Shown: positions 46,802 through 59,351, counted from the first letter of the stretch. The stretch: DNA of 64,000 nt from Umbelopsis isabellina (GCA_016758905.1 JAEPQZ010000005.1:310001-374000), one strand, 5' to 3'. Made by a program: numbers and translations. Notes: a model not told the origin generated them from the sequence alone.

Positions 46802-47659
46802 CTTGGTTTATCTAGACCACTTGTAAACAACATCATTTAGTTGTTAGAAACCATTGTATAACAAAAAGTAATTGAAATTGAGCAGCAAGGTGAATTCAAT
46901 TCGCCTTTTTTCGCTTTGAACTGTCATTTGAATTCATCCCCGGATTGGGGCTCTTACACATTTGCCTGAGCGAACAGCCCACTCTTGGGTTAATGGCGTA
47001 TAATTGAAATGGTAGTCGTGTCGGATAAACCGACAATTGGTTGCGGGGAAACGTGTCATGCCGCATCCACGGTTCTCCGAGTTATGCCATATGACCTTAT
47101 GACAGTTTTGCAATTTATCCTACTAACCAATGCCAGTGGAGGGAACGAAACCGCGGAGTTGCGAAATCTGTAACTTGTGTGGCGTCCCCAGATTTCTGGT
47201 CGGAAGGTGTTCAAACTCTATATGTGGACAGAAAGAAAACAAAGCTATCTAGGTCAAAAGAGAAAGCCAACAGACACAAAATGTGAAGAACATAGTTGAC
47301 ATATTTGAGAGACAATGAAAATATAGATAAAGAGTTGATAAATGGTAGCTTCGTCTTCAAAAAGTAGGGAGCCCGCGGACCCATTGCGATATAAGGAAAT
47401 CAACAGTCTCACATCTATGATTTTGAGGCATTGGACGGAGTTGAAGGTTGACTGCCCCAAACCTGATCGGTGCCTGAACTTGGTACGTGACAAGAATCAC
47501 GTGTATTCTTGTTGATTGGACGGAACTTGACATATCGGCTCCCGCCCTTGGTTTATTTTTTTTAATCTATTAATCTCAACTCACTGGCAAGTCGCTTGTT
47601 GGGTCAAAACCTCTCTCTTTTCCTCTTTCTTTTCTTTAACACCCTCCCCTCCTCTGATA
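46802..47659. promoter_or_regulatory. Upstream region of acetyl-CoA synthetase
   Basis: About 860 bp without a gene. It holds a near-palindromic GC block CCCCGGATTGGGG (46938-46950) and several CCG/CGG pairs. A pyrimidine-rich leader runs into the ATG (47600-47655), typical of highly expressed fungal genes. Binding by a Cat8/FacB-type activator is possible but unproven. Confidence 0.4.
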
Positions 47660-49799
47660 ATGTCAGCTAATCCCGATCAAGTCGACACCACTTCTCGTGT
47701 TGATCCTATTCATCCCGTCCCTTCTAGGCTGTTGGATCCAGCCCAATGCCCTACTCCATATGTCAGCTCTTTCGATCAATACAAGACTATGTGGAAGGAG
47801 TCTGTTGAACAACCTGAAAAATTCTTTGGAAACGTAAGTTTGGTGGTGATGGTGAATTGAATATTTGTTGTGTTGGGAGTTGAATTGACCTTTCCTTTGA
47901 TTTAAAATTAGTTGGCCAATGAACTTTTGACTTGGTCTAAGCCATTTGAAACCGTTCGCCATGGTTCTTTCCAGGAAGGTGATGTAGCATGGTTTTTGGA
48001 GGGAGAGCTCAACGCCTGTTACAACTGCGTTGATCGTCACGCTTTGAAGAACCCCAACAAGGTAAGTTACAGTCGTGTTTTGAAAGAGATTGCGAGTATC
48101 GCCGATCATATCACTTATCAGCTATGTGTAGGTTGCCATCATTCACGAAGGTGACGAGCCTGACTATGTCAAGAAGATCACTTATGGAGAGCTCTTGCAA
48201 GAGGTTTCCAAGCTTGCTAATGTTCTTAAGGCTCGCGGTGTTAAGAAGGGTGATAACGTTGCCATTTACATGCCTATGATCCCTGAGGCTATCGTCTCCC
48301 TTTTGGCTTGTGCTCGTATTGGTGCCCCTCACTCTGTTATCTTTGCTGGTTTCTCAGCTGAGTCTCTTCGCGATCGTGTTGTCGATGCCTCTGCAAAGAT
48401 CGTTATCACTGCCGACGAAGGTCGTCGTGGAGGAAAGAACATTGCCACCAAGCGTATTGTTGACGATGCTCTTAAGGCTTGTGATAGCGTCTCCAACGTT
48501 CTTGTGTACCAGCGCACTGGTTCCGAGATTCCTTGGACTGAAGGCCGTGACTTGTGGTGGCATGAGGAGATGGCCAAGGCTAGATCTTACTGTGCCCCTG
48601 AGAGAATGAACTCTGAGGATCCTTTGTTCTTGTTGTATACCTCTGGTTCTACCGGTACTCCCAAGGGTGTTCTTCACACCACTGGTGGTTACCTTTTGGG
48701 AGCTGCTGCTACCGTCAAGTACATTTTTGATTATCAAGAGAATGATATCTTTGCCTGTATGGCTGATATTGGTTGGGTTACTGGTCACTCTTACATCGTC
48801 TATGGTCCTCTCACCTTGGGAGCTACCACTGTTTTGTTCGAATCTACTCCCACATACCCCACTCCAGCTCGTTTCTGGGAATTGATTGCAAAGCACAAGA
48901 TCACCCAATTCTATACCGCTCCTACTGCCATTCGTGCTCTTCGTAGACTCGGTGATCAATGGGTTGAGGGCCACGATTTGTCTAGTCTTCGTGTGATTGG
49001 TTCAGTCGGTGAACCCATCAACCCCGAAGCTTGGGATTGGTATAACGAAAAGGTTGGCAAGGGTCGCTGTGCTGTTGTTGACACCTACTGGCAAACCGAG
49101 ACAGGCTCTATCATCATTACTCCTCTTCCTGGTGCTATTGCCACCAAGCCTGGTTCTGCTACCTTCCCCTTCTTTGGTATTGATCCTGTCTTGTTGGATC
49201 CTGCGTCTGGTAAGGAGCTTGAAGGCAACGGTGTCACTGGTGTCTTGGCTGTCAGACAACCCTGGCCGTCCATGGCTCGTACAGTGTACAACAATCATAG
49301 CAGATTCCTTGACACTTATCTCAAACCATACCCTGGATACTACTTCACCGGTGATGGTGCTTCCAGAGATATTGACGGTTACTACTGGGTCCGTGGCCGT
49401 GTTGATGACGTTATCAATGTTTCTGGCCATCGTCTTTCCACCTCTGAGATCGAATCTGCGCTTGTCCTTCACCATTCTGTTGCTGAGGCTGCCGTTATTG
49501 GTGGTCATGATGACTTGACTGGTCAATGCATCCACGCTTTCGTTACTCTCAAGCCTAATGTTGAGGAAGCTGAAGGTCTTGAAAAGGAGTTGTCTCTTCA
49601 AGTTCGTAAGATCATTGGTCCCTTTGCCACCCCCAAGCGTATCTACCTTGTCAGCGACCATCCTAAGACCCGCTCCGGCAAGATCATGAGACGTATTCTT
49701 CGCAAGATTGTCAATGCTGAGCATCACGAGCTTGGTGACACTTCTACTCTTGCTGACCCCTCCATCATTCCCTCCTTGATCACCAAGGTTCATGGTTAA
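47660..49799 (+). CDS. ACS1: Acetyl-CoA synthetase (acetate-CoA ligase)
   Basis: Three exons (47660-47833, 47912-48061, 48132-49799) give 663 residues, full family length. It activates acetate to acetyl-CoA through an acetyl-AMP intermediate. The ATP/AMP signature [20 protein letters not shown] is present, as are [24 protein letters not shown] and the C-terminal [14 protein letters not shown] whose Lys (in SGK) is the catalytic, acetylation-regulated residue. The fold and all motifs are intact. Codon usage is strongly biased to C/G-ending high-expression codons, unlike the neighbours, so it is abundantly expressed. This bias also opens long antisense frames. Regulation by CreA and FacB/Cat8-type factors is usual for the family and is inferred here. 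Confidence 0.97.
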
Positions 49800-50122
49800 A
49801 CTCAAAAACCTGTTATCTAAAATGCCCCATTTGTCTCTCCATCATTAATTGTTGTTTTTGTCTTATTCACCATTGTACCTAAAATTTCGCTTTACACGTT
49901 TGTTCGTAATTCTGTGAAATAAAACAAACTTTCTCATTTATTTAATCGTTTGTCAATTTGCGACTCGACAACTTATAAGGTACGTCGTTCTGTTGCTTTG
50001 AATCCGGGTAACTTTCAATATTGAGTTATTTCGGCTGCAAGCCGGAGTTCGAACTCCATTTTGGTTTTAAATACCGGCTGCACATTGGTGATGCAGGGCT
50101 ACTCTTCAACGCTTCCCACAAT
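49800..50122. other. Spacer ACS / nucleoside hydrolase
   Basis: 323 bp with an AATAAA at 49918-49923 for ACS, then the short promoter of the nucleoside hydrolase gene. A frame from 50021 lacks an ATG before 50123. The GTTCGAACTC at 50047-50056 is not part of a tRNA. Confidence 0.45.
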
Positions 50123-51654
50123 ATGGTGCAGCCACTTATTATTGATTGTGATCCTGTAAGCAAATCGTTTCAAGTTGGATTGATGTATTCAAAAAGATCT
50201 GTTATTCATTCTTCAGTGTAGGGTATCGACGATGTTTTGGCGTTGATCCTGGCTTTCAAGTCACCCGAAGTTGATGTGCGGGCCGTCACTTTGACCCATG
50301 GTAACACCACCCTTAAGCACGTCAAGCGCAACGCTGTAACGCTTATGGATGTTATGGCTGCTCAACATATTGAGGATGAAAAAAATGGCATGAAATCCCA
50401 AAAACAGTCTACTGTACTGGCCGTAGGTAGGTTGTCACTTCTTGTTAACCAGGCGTCCTATGATTCTAAAACTTGCTAATGGCGTATTCACACTTTTGAA
50501 CTTCTGAACAGGACGTGCTACGCCATTGAACAGCGACCAAGTGTTTGCTACAGAATTCCATGGGCACGACGGTTTAGGCAACATTTATGAGCAAGGATTG
50601 CATACCGCTCCAACCGATTGGGAGAATCAGCTACTGCACGACGCTGAGAAAGTCGGTGAGCAAAATAAACCGTTCCAGTCGACTTCGCGAGACGCTGCAG
50701 ACGAAATATTGCACCAACTTCGCGTTGCCGACCCTCTATCTGTTTCTATCCTAGCAATCGGGCCGTTGACAAATCTAGCATTAGCTATGCAACGCGACGT
50801 ACAGACGTTTTCTCGCGCCAAAGACATCATCATCCTTGGCGGGTAATATTTTCGAGGGTCACAATATTTTGTTCGAATTCTGTTGCTAAGTAAATTTATA
50901 TTATCAGATCTCTAACAGCTGGCAATATCACGCCATATGGCGAATTCAATTTTGTGGCCGATCCAGTAGCAGCTGATCTAGTGATGACGGCAAGCAAAGG
51001 ATTTGTTAACACTGAGCAAGGTGCAAAGTCTCGATTCGATTTGCTTTCACAAGGCAAATCTGCCCCAATGCATATAGTGGTACTGCCCATTGACTGTAAG
51101 TTACGTTCAATGCCCGCCCTTAATTCTTACCTGTTTTAACAATCATTTATGACTAGCGGCTGAGTGTGGAGCAATCCCTGCTAGTGTCTACAGAAAACAA
51201 ATTCTCCCTCTTCGCGGATCCGCTCCATTATACACATTCATTAATAGCTTTCTACTGCACGCATTTAAAGCGATGGAAGAGCTGTTCAAGTTTGATTATA
51301 TGGCAACGTAAGTGTAAAGATAAGCACAACTGAATCGAGACATTCCTCATACTGAGACATCTATCATCTCAATCACTGCCATTTTATAATAGATATGATG
51401 CGTTTGCTATGATTTTGTTACTAGATATGCTGAATGGAACATTAGAGAAAAACTGGTGCTGGAAGTGGCATGATATGAGAGTGGAGACAGCTGGCAAATA
51501 CACTATGGGCATGAGCTGTATCGATACTCGTGATTGGGAATCCCCAGACGGTTCATGGAATGATCAGTCCAATGTAGTTCAAGTTATAACTAAAGCCAGT
51601 GGCGATAATTTCATTCAAAGTTTTATGAAAAGGATTTTCAACGTAGACGTTTGA
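50123..51654 (+). CDS. Inosine-uridine-preferring nucleoside hydrolase
   Basis: Six exons (50123-50155, 50222-50426, 50512-50842, 50908-51095, 51157-51307, 51393-51654) give 389 residues. The N-terminal calcium-site motif IIDCDPGIDDVLALILA (DxDxGxDD) is the hallmark of IUNH enzymes; later ILAIGPLTNLALAM and IIILGG also fit. The enzyme hydrolyses the N-glycosidic bond of ribonucleosides for purine and pyrimidine salvage. No signal peptide is present, so it is cytosolic. Exon 1 is only 11 codons and splits the Asp motif between two exons, which makes the start firm: the ATG at 50123 is the only one giving the motif. Confidence 0.93.
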
Positions 51655-51822
51655 ATATTCAGTTACCATTGTAATAAAGCAAAAGCAGTCGTTTGCCATT
51701 TTTGAATGACTGGCTTTTTAACCTTACAAGCCACTAGCGGGACTGAATTTTTTCTGAAAGGCTCTGGCTTTTTTTTTTTTTTTTTTTTCTTCAGTCAATT
51801 CACTGCAGACCTCGAGAAGACC
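51655..51822 (+). promoter_or_regulatory. 168-bp spacer with T20 tract and acceptor-like CAG
   Basis: Between the nucleoside hydrolase stop and the Kre33 ATG. It holds an AATAAA (51673-51678), then a run of 20 T (51769-51788) ending in CTTCAG (51789-51794), 29 nt before the start codon. The run may be a nucleosome-excluding promoter element, or the end of a leader intron. Confidence 0.5.
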
Positions 51823-54800
51823 ATGGTTAAAAAAGTCATTGATTCTCGTATTCATACGCTCGTTAAGAATGGTGTTCAAAACAAACACCGTTCATTCTTT
51901 GTGATTGTTGGTGACAAGGGAAAGGATCAGGTTAGAATTCTAGATCTCGAGCACATAGTACACAAATTCAACCCATAACTGACAGCTTTATCATTTCTAG
52001 GTTGTAAATCTTCACTGGCTTTTATCACAAGCTCAAGTCACAGCTAGACCCTCTGTACTATGGTGTTACAAGAAGGAGTTGGGCTTTACAACGTAAGCAA
52101 ATTGTCCAAAGTCTTATAAACTCCTGCCGAGCAAAAGCGATACTGACCCTGCACCTTTACAGTCACCGAAAGAAGAGAGAGGCAAAGATTAAGAAAGATA
52201 TCAAAAGAGGAATCAGAGAAGCCAATACTGAAGATCCATTCGAGTTATTTGTTGCCGTCACCGACATTCGATACACCTACTATAAGGAAACACAGAAAAT
52301 TCTCGGTAACACTTACGGAATGTGTATCTTGCAAGATTTCGAAGCCGTTACACCCAACACTTTGGCACGAACCATCGAAACTGTTGAAGGAGGTGGCTGT
52401 GTTGTGCTATTGTTGAAGAGTATGAATTCTTTGAAACAATTGTACACCATGACCATGGTAAGTTTTGATTGTTTTATCAATAAGGGAGCAAAATCTCACA
52501 GTATGCTAATTGCGCAAAAATGTAGGATGTTCATTCTAGGTACCGTACTGAGGCACATGACGATGTTACCGCTCGATTCAACGAACGCTTTATTTTGTCT
52601 TTGGGTAACTGTGAGAACTGTTTGGTTGTAGACGACGAATTGAACGTTTTGCCAATTTCTATGGGAAAGAGCGTCAAGCCAGCTCCTTTGAAAACACCAG
52701 AAGAGATGATCACACCTGAACAAATTGAGCTTAAGGAACTCAAAGAATCACTTGCGGATACTGAACCTATTGGTTCGCTCGTCAAGCCTGCAAAGACATT
52801 GGATCAAGCCAAGGCTTTGTTGACATTTATTGAAGCCATTTCAGAGAAGTCTCTTAAAAGTACCGTCACATTGACAGCATCCCGTGGCAGGGGTAAATCC
52901 GCCGCCTTGGGTATCGCTATAGCAGCTGCCGTTGCCTATGGATATTCCAACATCTTTGTCACGTCACCCAGTCCCGAAAATTTGAAGACTTTGTTTGAAT
53001 TCATTTTCAAGGGTTTCGATGCTCTCAACTATGAGGAACATTTAGATTACGATATAGTGCAATCCACCAATCCTGCTTTCAACAGGGCTATTGTAAGAGT
53101 CAACATCTTTAGACAACATAGACAAACTATTCAAGTAAGTATGGATGGAGAGAAGACCAATGCCGTTCAGGATAGTCGAACTAAATTCTACATTCATTTT
53201 TAGTATATCCAACCCCAAGATGCGCACGTTTTGGGCCAGGCTGAACTTGTGGTGATTGATGAGGCTGCAGCTATTCCCTTGCCACTTGTCAAAAAGTTGT
53301 TGGGACCATATTTGGTATTCATGGCATCGACCATTAATGGTTACGAAGGTACTGGACGATCTTTGTCCTTGAAGCTCATCCAACAACTTCGCGAACAGTC
53401 TCGAGGATTCGTCGGTAGAGCTGAAGGACCATTGAAGGACGCCGGTGGCGAGGATATTGTTGTGGGTCGCGACCTCAAATCCAAGAAAGATACTGCTACA
53501 TCTGATGTCAATGGCTCTGCAGTTGGTGGTAGAAGTCTTCGTGAAATCAAATTAGAAGAACCCATCCGTTATGCTCTTAACGATCCCGTCGAAAAGTGGC
53601 TCAACAAATTGCTTTGCCTGGATGCTACTATTGTCTCTAAAAACATTCAAGGATGCCCTCATCCCTCAGAATGTGAACTTTTCTATGTGAATCGCGATAC
53701 TCTGTTCTCGTACCACCCTGTGAGCGAGACCTTCTTGCAGCGCATGATGGCATTGTATGTTGCCAGTCATTACAAGAACTCACCAAACGATTTGCAACTT
53801 ATGAGTGACGCCCCCGCCCATCATCTGTTTGTGCTCTTACCACCCGTCCGAGAAGGCGATGCCAGTTTACCTGATCCCCTTGTTGTGGTTCAAGTGTGCT
53901 TGGAAGGCGAGATCTCCAAACAGTCGGTGATGAACAGCCTTTCTCGTGGTCAACGAGCAGGTGGCGATCTTATCCCCTGGCTCATATCACAACAGTTCCA
54001 AGACGACGATTTTGCTGCACTGTCTGGTGCTCGTGTTGTACGAATCGCTACTCACCCTGACTACGCCAAGATGGGATATGGCGCTCGTGCATTAGACCAA
54101 CTCAAGTCATTCTATCAAGGAGAAATCACCAGTCTCGACGAGAATGCCATGGATGAAGATACCGAACAAGTTCACCGAGTTGGCGATGATGAATTGGAAG
54201 AAGCCGATTTGTTGACGGATGATGTTAGAATCCGCGATCCACGTAAAATGCCTCCTCTGCTTATGCGTTTGAGCGAAAAGAAACCTGTACGCCTCCATTA
54301 CCTTGGTGTCTCGTACGGTTTGACACAGCAACTCCATCGATTCTGGAAGAAATCTGGATTTGTTCCATTGTATCTTCGCCAAACCGCCAACGAGCTCACT
54401 GGCGAACATACATGCGTTATGCTTAACACACTCAACTCACAAGATGTTGGTCAAGAAGACTGGCTTGATGCCTTTGCTCGCGATTTCAAGAAGCGATTTA
54501 TTAATCTGCTCTCATATCAGTTTCAAGTATTCCCTTCTGTCACAGCTTTGAGTATTTTGGAAGCTGCCAGTGCTGGTACTGACAAGTCCAAGAACAATCA
54601 ACAAGGATTAAACAAAGATTTGCTCAACATCTACTTCAACGCATATGACCTCAAGAGACTTGAGTCATATGCAAACAACATGTTGGATTATCATGTCATC
54701 ATTGATATGCTTCCAACTATCAGCGAATTGTTGTTCAAGGGACAAATGGGCGACCAAGTCAAATTATCCGGTGTTCAAAACTCCATCTTGCTTGCTCTCG

Positions 54801-55375
54801 GCTTGCAGCGAAAGAGTGTGGATGACCTTGAAAAGGAACTTAACTTGCCAAGCAGCCAAATTTTGGCGTTATTCATCAAGGCTGTCCGCAAAATTAGCAC
54901 TCACTTTAAGCAAATTGAATCACGAGCCATCGAAGAGGCTTCTGCCCTTCCAGCTAAGCGTATTCATGAGGATGATGACGATGAAGAGGAAGAAGAAACC
55001 AAACCCAATGGAAAGCGTGATATCAAAGACGCTGATTCTTGGCGGGCGGTCAAGGAAGACTTGGATGAAGATTTGGAAGCAACAGGCCAGCAAGTGATTG
55101 CTGGACTCAAAGATAAGCAACGCGATATTATAAACTCTCTCGACCTGAAAAAATATGCTATTGGTGGCACAGACCAGGATTGGCAAGCCGCGGAAGAGCA
55201 AATCAATGCCAGCCAAAATAACAGTAAAGTACGATCCGTTGTATCGGTCAAGAACCAAAATAGTTCTAAGAAAAACCCGAAACGAAAAACAGAAACTGCG
55301 GCTGACATAGCGGCTAATGAGGCTAAGCACAAGTCTGGTAAAAACAAAATGTCCAAGAAGACTCGGCGTGGATAA
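51823..55375 (+). CDS. KRE33: RNA cytidine acetyltransferase Kre33/NAT10
   Basis: Five exons (51823-51930, 52001-52092, 52163-52457, 52526-53134, 53204-55375) give 1,091 residues (yeast Kre33 is about 1,056). It makes N4-acetylcytidine in 18S rRNA and in tRNA-Ser/Leu, using ATP and acetyl-CoA, and is needed for small-subunit biogenesis in the nucleolus. The N-terminal TmcA-like domain starts DSRIHTLVKNGVQNKHRSFF. The helicase Walker A (TASRGRGKSAALG) and a DEAAAIPLPLVKKLLG motif follow. The GNAT domain has VVRIATHPDYAKMGYGARAL for acetyl-CoA binding. The C-terminus is Glu/Asp- then Lys-rich (nucleolar type). The start matches the conserved N-terminus. It lies 168 bp downstream of the nucleoside hydrolase gene. 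Confidence 0.96.
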
Positions 55376-55804
55376 TTTTAGCAGCGACAATGTGGAGTAA
55401 CAACAAATACAGTTGTATATTTACACAAGATCCCCATAAACCAAATCCCCCACACATTTTTTAAAAGCACATTTTTTCCTTAATTTTCCTCGTCAGCATA
55501 CCACATTAGTCACGCTTCACTCGACAAAAAACCTTCTCGTTACTTTTTGTTGTTTTCATTATCGTAATCAATAAAAATAGAGCGCCTGTCAATTACGAAA
55601 AAGTCAAATTATTTGAATGGTTTTGGTACCCCCCTTGACATTCGAGCTAAGCAAAGCAAAAACATAAAAAATAAGGAAAAGCACAACAACACATACGAAA
55701 AAACATAGATGATTATTATTACGTTAGCTTTTTTGGCATTAAGTATAATGAAAAAAAAGAGGAAAAGAGTAAACGGTTGGATTATATGGGGGATGATTGG
55801 GAAA
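55376..55804. other. Convergent 3' flanks, KRE33 / ATO transporter
   Basis: 429 bp, AT-rich, with AATAAA at 55570-55575 in KRE33 orientation. No gene or RNA visible. Confidence 0.5.
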
Positions 55805-56806
55805 TTAAGCGCGACGGTTCAAGCTTGGGTTGGGAAGGACAAAGTAAGATGACTCTCTTGTCAAAAGACCGCAAAGGGCGTTATACCAAGCAATGAGGGC
55901 AGTGATAATACCGAAGACACCACCAGCTCTGGTGCAGGTAGTGCTGGCATTGAACTTACCAGCACTCAAAAGAACAAAGGTAATGAACAAGAAGAAGAAG
56001 AGAGAAACCAATCCCATGTTGCTACGGTGAGAAGCAATCAAAAGAATGGCAGTGAAAATGGTCCAACCGAGAAGGTAGATACCAAGAGATTGGTCAAGAA
56101 CACCAGCGTCAAGTTTGCCATCAGCGCCCATATAACCCTCAAGGATACCAAAGCCAGGAATGAAAATGGCACCGAATGACATCCAGAAACCACCGTAACT
56201 GGCAAAGGCAGTAGCACCAAAGGTGTTACCAGTGGCAAACTCCCACATACCGGCAAGTAACTAACGTGACACACACAAAATTAAGAAGATTTAGTCAATT
56301 GGTTGCGTGGCAAATTGCTTATAGGAGAATAGTTGCGCCGCCCTTATTGAATGACCCCTCCCATATGTTTCAAGAAGCCGATTTTTTTCCACGAGGAAAA
56401 AAAAAAAGGAAAATTTCTCTCGCCAAAGTCACCACTCACTACACCTACTCCACACCCGGCCCGTAATAAAATGTCTTGTCATTCTTACCTGAACAAGTCC
56501 ACCATAGAAAATAGCGAGGCCAACGACAACTTGGGATGGGCCGTTGGGATCAAGACCAGCACCAGCGTTGATCAATGAGAGTACAAAGGTGGTCAAAGCG
56601 AAGGCTGAGAGACCCAAAGGACCAGGGTTAGCAATGACTCTCTGTGCGGGGGCAGCAGCAGATGGAGCCAACTGTCCGGCACCAGCAGCACCATGGTTGT
56701 ATCCAGCACCAGCAGCGCCTTGGTTGTATCCAGCGCCAGGAGCTTGGTTGTTATATCCGATTTCCTCCTTCTCAAGGTTGTTGTTAGCTGCGATTGGTTC
56801 GGCCAT
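55805..56806 (-). CDS. ATO/GPR1-FUN34-YaaH family acetate transporter (Ady2-like)
   Basis: Two exons (56806-56489 and 56260-55805) give 257 residues. The N-terminal tail has short Gly/Ala/Asn-rich repeats ([20 protein letters not shown]) in the cytosolic arm. The family signature [15 protein letters not shown] begins helix 1, and six hydrophobic helices follow, including [19 protein letters not shown] across the exon junction and [12 protein letters not shown]. The family forms hexameric acetate/succinate channels in the plasma membrane, induced on acetate and repressed by glucose. The sequence is highly biased toward preferred codons, so it is well expressed. The start is the first ATG and the only one before the repeat arm. 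It is convergent with KRE33. Confidence 0.93.
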
Positions 56807-58103
56807 TATGTTTCAATATGATTTTCTTAGATGTGAAAAAGAAAGAAGAGAAAACTTGCAAGCGGAAATTGGGAGAAAAAATTTCAGAGGTCTTTATAAG
56901 TGATGAATTTCTTTGGGCGCGCGACCGAATACGCACACACACAATAACTCTCAAGAGAATCTCAGGTCAGACATTGCCGGAATTACCGTTACAGGCGGAC
57001 TGACAAATAATTTCTGTGGCGCAGGAGATCATCCAATAATTTTCCCCAGCGTTAAGCTTCAATGGGGGGTGGGGTTGGGGGGTTCAACATTGCTTGGGGG
57101 TGCAACCAAGAACCAATTGACCCAACCAAACCCAAATTACTTTTGGCGTAAACTTGACATTGATTCGTCACCTCCAAGTCTTCCTTTGCCTGCCGGCGAA
57201 AGAAAACATATATATTAGATATAAGCATGACAGGGAAAAATAATGATGCTTGGAAAGCCTCTCTTTTTTTTTAATATTAACAATTTATGTTGTGCTTGCT
57301 GTGTTGCCCCCAATAATAGTTTGGGCCGACGGTGTTCCTAAACCTCGTTCGTGTCAAAACCAGCAAGTCGATGACACAGACGATCAAGTAAATTCTCAAG
57401 CCTAAAATCTCCTAGTATAATTTTCACGAGCCTCTGGTCATCACTACCAACGGGCTTTGACGCCGACCAAGCCACGTACATGGGGCTCATACAGAATATC
57501 AAATTAAGAAGACCTTGGATGATATAAAGTAATTAATGTCTTAGCATGCGGTACTTGCCAGACCCCAGCCCAGTGTGCAACAAACATGCCTGTGGTGCCA
57601 TCGATATATGTGCATCTCCTTTATAGGATAGATCTATGCTAGAATGACCTTTACAAGGCGACAGTTTTGCTGCACACACTAGTAGATTATTTGATGAAGT
57701 GGATCCATGGCTGACTTTTGATAGTGCATGCTGCTCAACAACAACACCTTGACCATACTTGGATGGGGTTACACATCTATTTTGATTCTCTAACAAACCC
57801 CATAAATAACATTTTCAAGACTTGACCTTTTTATATAAGCCTACAAACATTGTAACCATAACTCGATATTCAGGGGCGACCGCGCTATGTCAAAGTGGCA
57901 CCATCTAATTCAGTACTGGGATCAAAGGGATGACCATCGGCATGCACGAAGTAAGATCTTTATCCGCATATTTATGTCAGCAGGACCATTATTATGGACA
58001 GGCTCGTAACACATCCCTTCTTTTTCCCTAAAATAAAAATAACAAAAAAAAGCCAAAGTAAACCAACTCATTCTGTCAAATGATGCTGTTATAAGTGGCG
58101 AGT
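56807..58103. promoter_or_regulatory. Upstream region of the ATO gene and 3' flank of MTC1
   Basis: 1.3 kb without a credible gene; the frame at 57533-57796 (minus) looks random. Upstream of the ATO ATG the plus strand has G-runs at 57064-57069, 57071-57074, 57077-57082 and 57096-57100 (C-rich on the ATO coding strand). They could form a G-quadruplex, and GTGGGG (57069-57074) also fits a Mig1/CreA half-site. Confidence 0.45.
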
Positions 58104-59351
58104 TTATTGTGCGACCTTCTGTTGAGCAGCCGCGGAATTAATAGCTTGGATGGCTTCATGCATTCTGGTTTGCACATAATCTTGAGCTATCGTAGATACA
58201 CACATCTCCAAACAATCCTCCAACTTTTGCTGTACCCAAAAATTGTCTTGTTCAGGGATTTGTAGCCATGACATGGGGATGTTCTGAGAATAGCTCTCAA
58301 AGTTCAGCTGATGTTTGGGATCTGACAACAGTACTACAAACTGTAAATGTGGCACATTAAACACAGTGCTATGTTGTACAGCTTGGATGGCCAAGTAGAT
58401 GGGACAGATCTTGATCGGGTGTGCTCCCGAAGCTGGATCATAAGCTGTCTGTATTTCAGGCGATCTAGTATGTGTTTTGTTCAAATATTCAATGTTTGCC
58501 TGTCGACCGAGAAAAATAGCTATTAACGCGACTGAAACGAACAACCTGTCCGCTTGTACCCTTGCTTACCTTGCAAAGCTTGGTTGCCTGTGTTATATCG
58601 TCACAAAAATTCATATCCCATGCACCATATTCGCCTGCACGTTGACCAGTTGAACGACCTTTCCGTATCACCACATCTCCGCCATCTGTTTGTTCCATCA
58701 TCTTTGAAAAGGCTTGAAATACTAGTGGTTCTAAACCAACATAGCCTGCAATGTCGTGCGATATCCATATTTGCACAACCTCATGCTCTGATATGGGCGG
58801 AGCCACATTGTCCAATATCGTGGTCAATGTTTCTGTCGTTAATGTCCTTAAACTTTGGCCTGTATGAATGAAAATATTTTGAGGCTCAGCATTGGAGATC
58901 CTGAATAAATGGCTATTCATGGAAAAAGGTACATACCGAGTTTAGTCACATTATCACCACTAATAAACGCTTGCCAGCCTTTGACGTGATTCTGGAGCTG
59001 AGCAGTGGTCTCTGGGTTTTGAGCAACCTGACTGAGATGGTCTGTGGTTGTCTTGACAGCCTCGTTGGCTTGGTTCCAAAATGATGTTCCCCATTTTATC
59101 CAAGAGTCTGATGCTGCATTCTCCTCGTTCTGTGAAACGGTTGGTTCTTTTGCTTCATAGTCGTTTGTGGTATTTGCAATTTCATCCAAGAACGACATGA
59201 TGTCGCTGGCATTGGCTGTTTGAGCATTGCCTGACTCCGCTGCCGTTACCGCTTCTCCTTCTTCTGCTTCGTCATTCGGTAGATCAAGTGACTTGAGGAA
59301 TTGTTCGGCCTCGGTCAAAGAGGAATTGGGTAGATCTTCTTGGTTACTCAT
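58104..59351 (-). CDS. MTC1: Mtc1 (maintenance of telomere capping 1) family protein
   Basis: Three exons (59351-58937, 58859-58570, 58499-58104) give 366 residues. The N-terminus (SLTEAEQFLKSLDLP and SDIMSFLDEIA) and the C-terminal block HPIKICPIYLAIQAVQ with VQQKLEDCLEMCVSTIAQDYVQTRM fit the Mtc1 family. Yeast Mtc1 is a cytoplasmic/COPI-vesicle protein whose loss interacts genetically with telomere-capping mutants; its molecular function is unknown. The middle part (about 140-235) carries EVVQIWISHDIAGYVGLEPLVFQ. The ATG overlaps the stop of a small upstream ORF (TAATG). The gene is in tandem with GCP4. Confidence 0.82.

Noticed and set aside
48354-49805. Long antisense ORFs (206 and 267 codons) in the ACS gene
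   Set aside because: They are reverse-frame shadows produced by the extreme codon bias of acetyl-CoA synthetase; no recognisable sequence or own start context.
50041-50130. Possible tRNA (GTTCGAACTC block)
   Set aside because: No acceptor stem or anticodon arm can be folded around it.
54920-55390. Antisense ORFs of 156 and 130 codons in KRE33
   Set aside because: Shadows of the acidic/basic C-terminal region; low-complexity Phe/Ser runs.
57533-57796. 87-codon minus-strand ORF upstream of ATO
   Set aside because: No domain, no neighbours in phase and composition typical of noncoding DNA.
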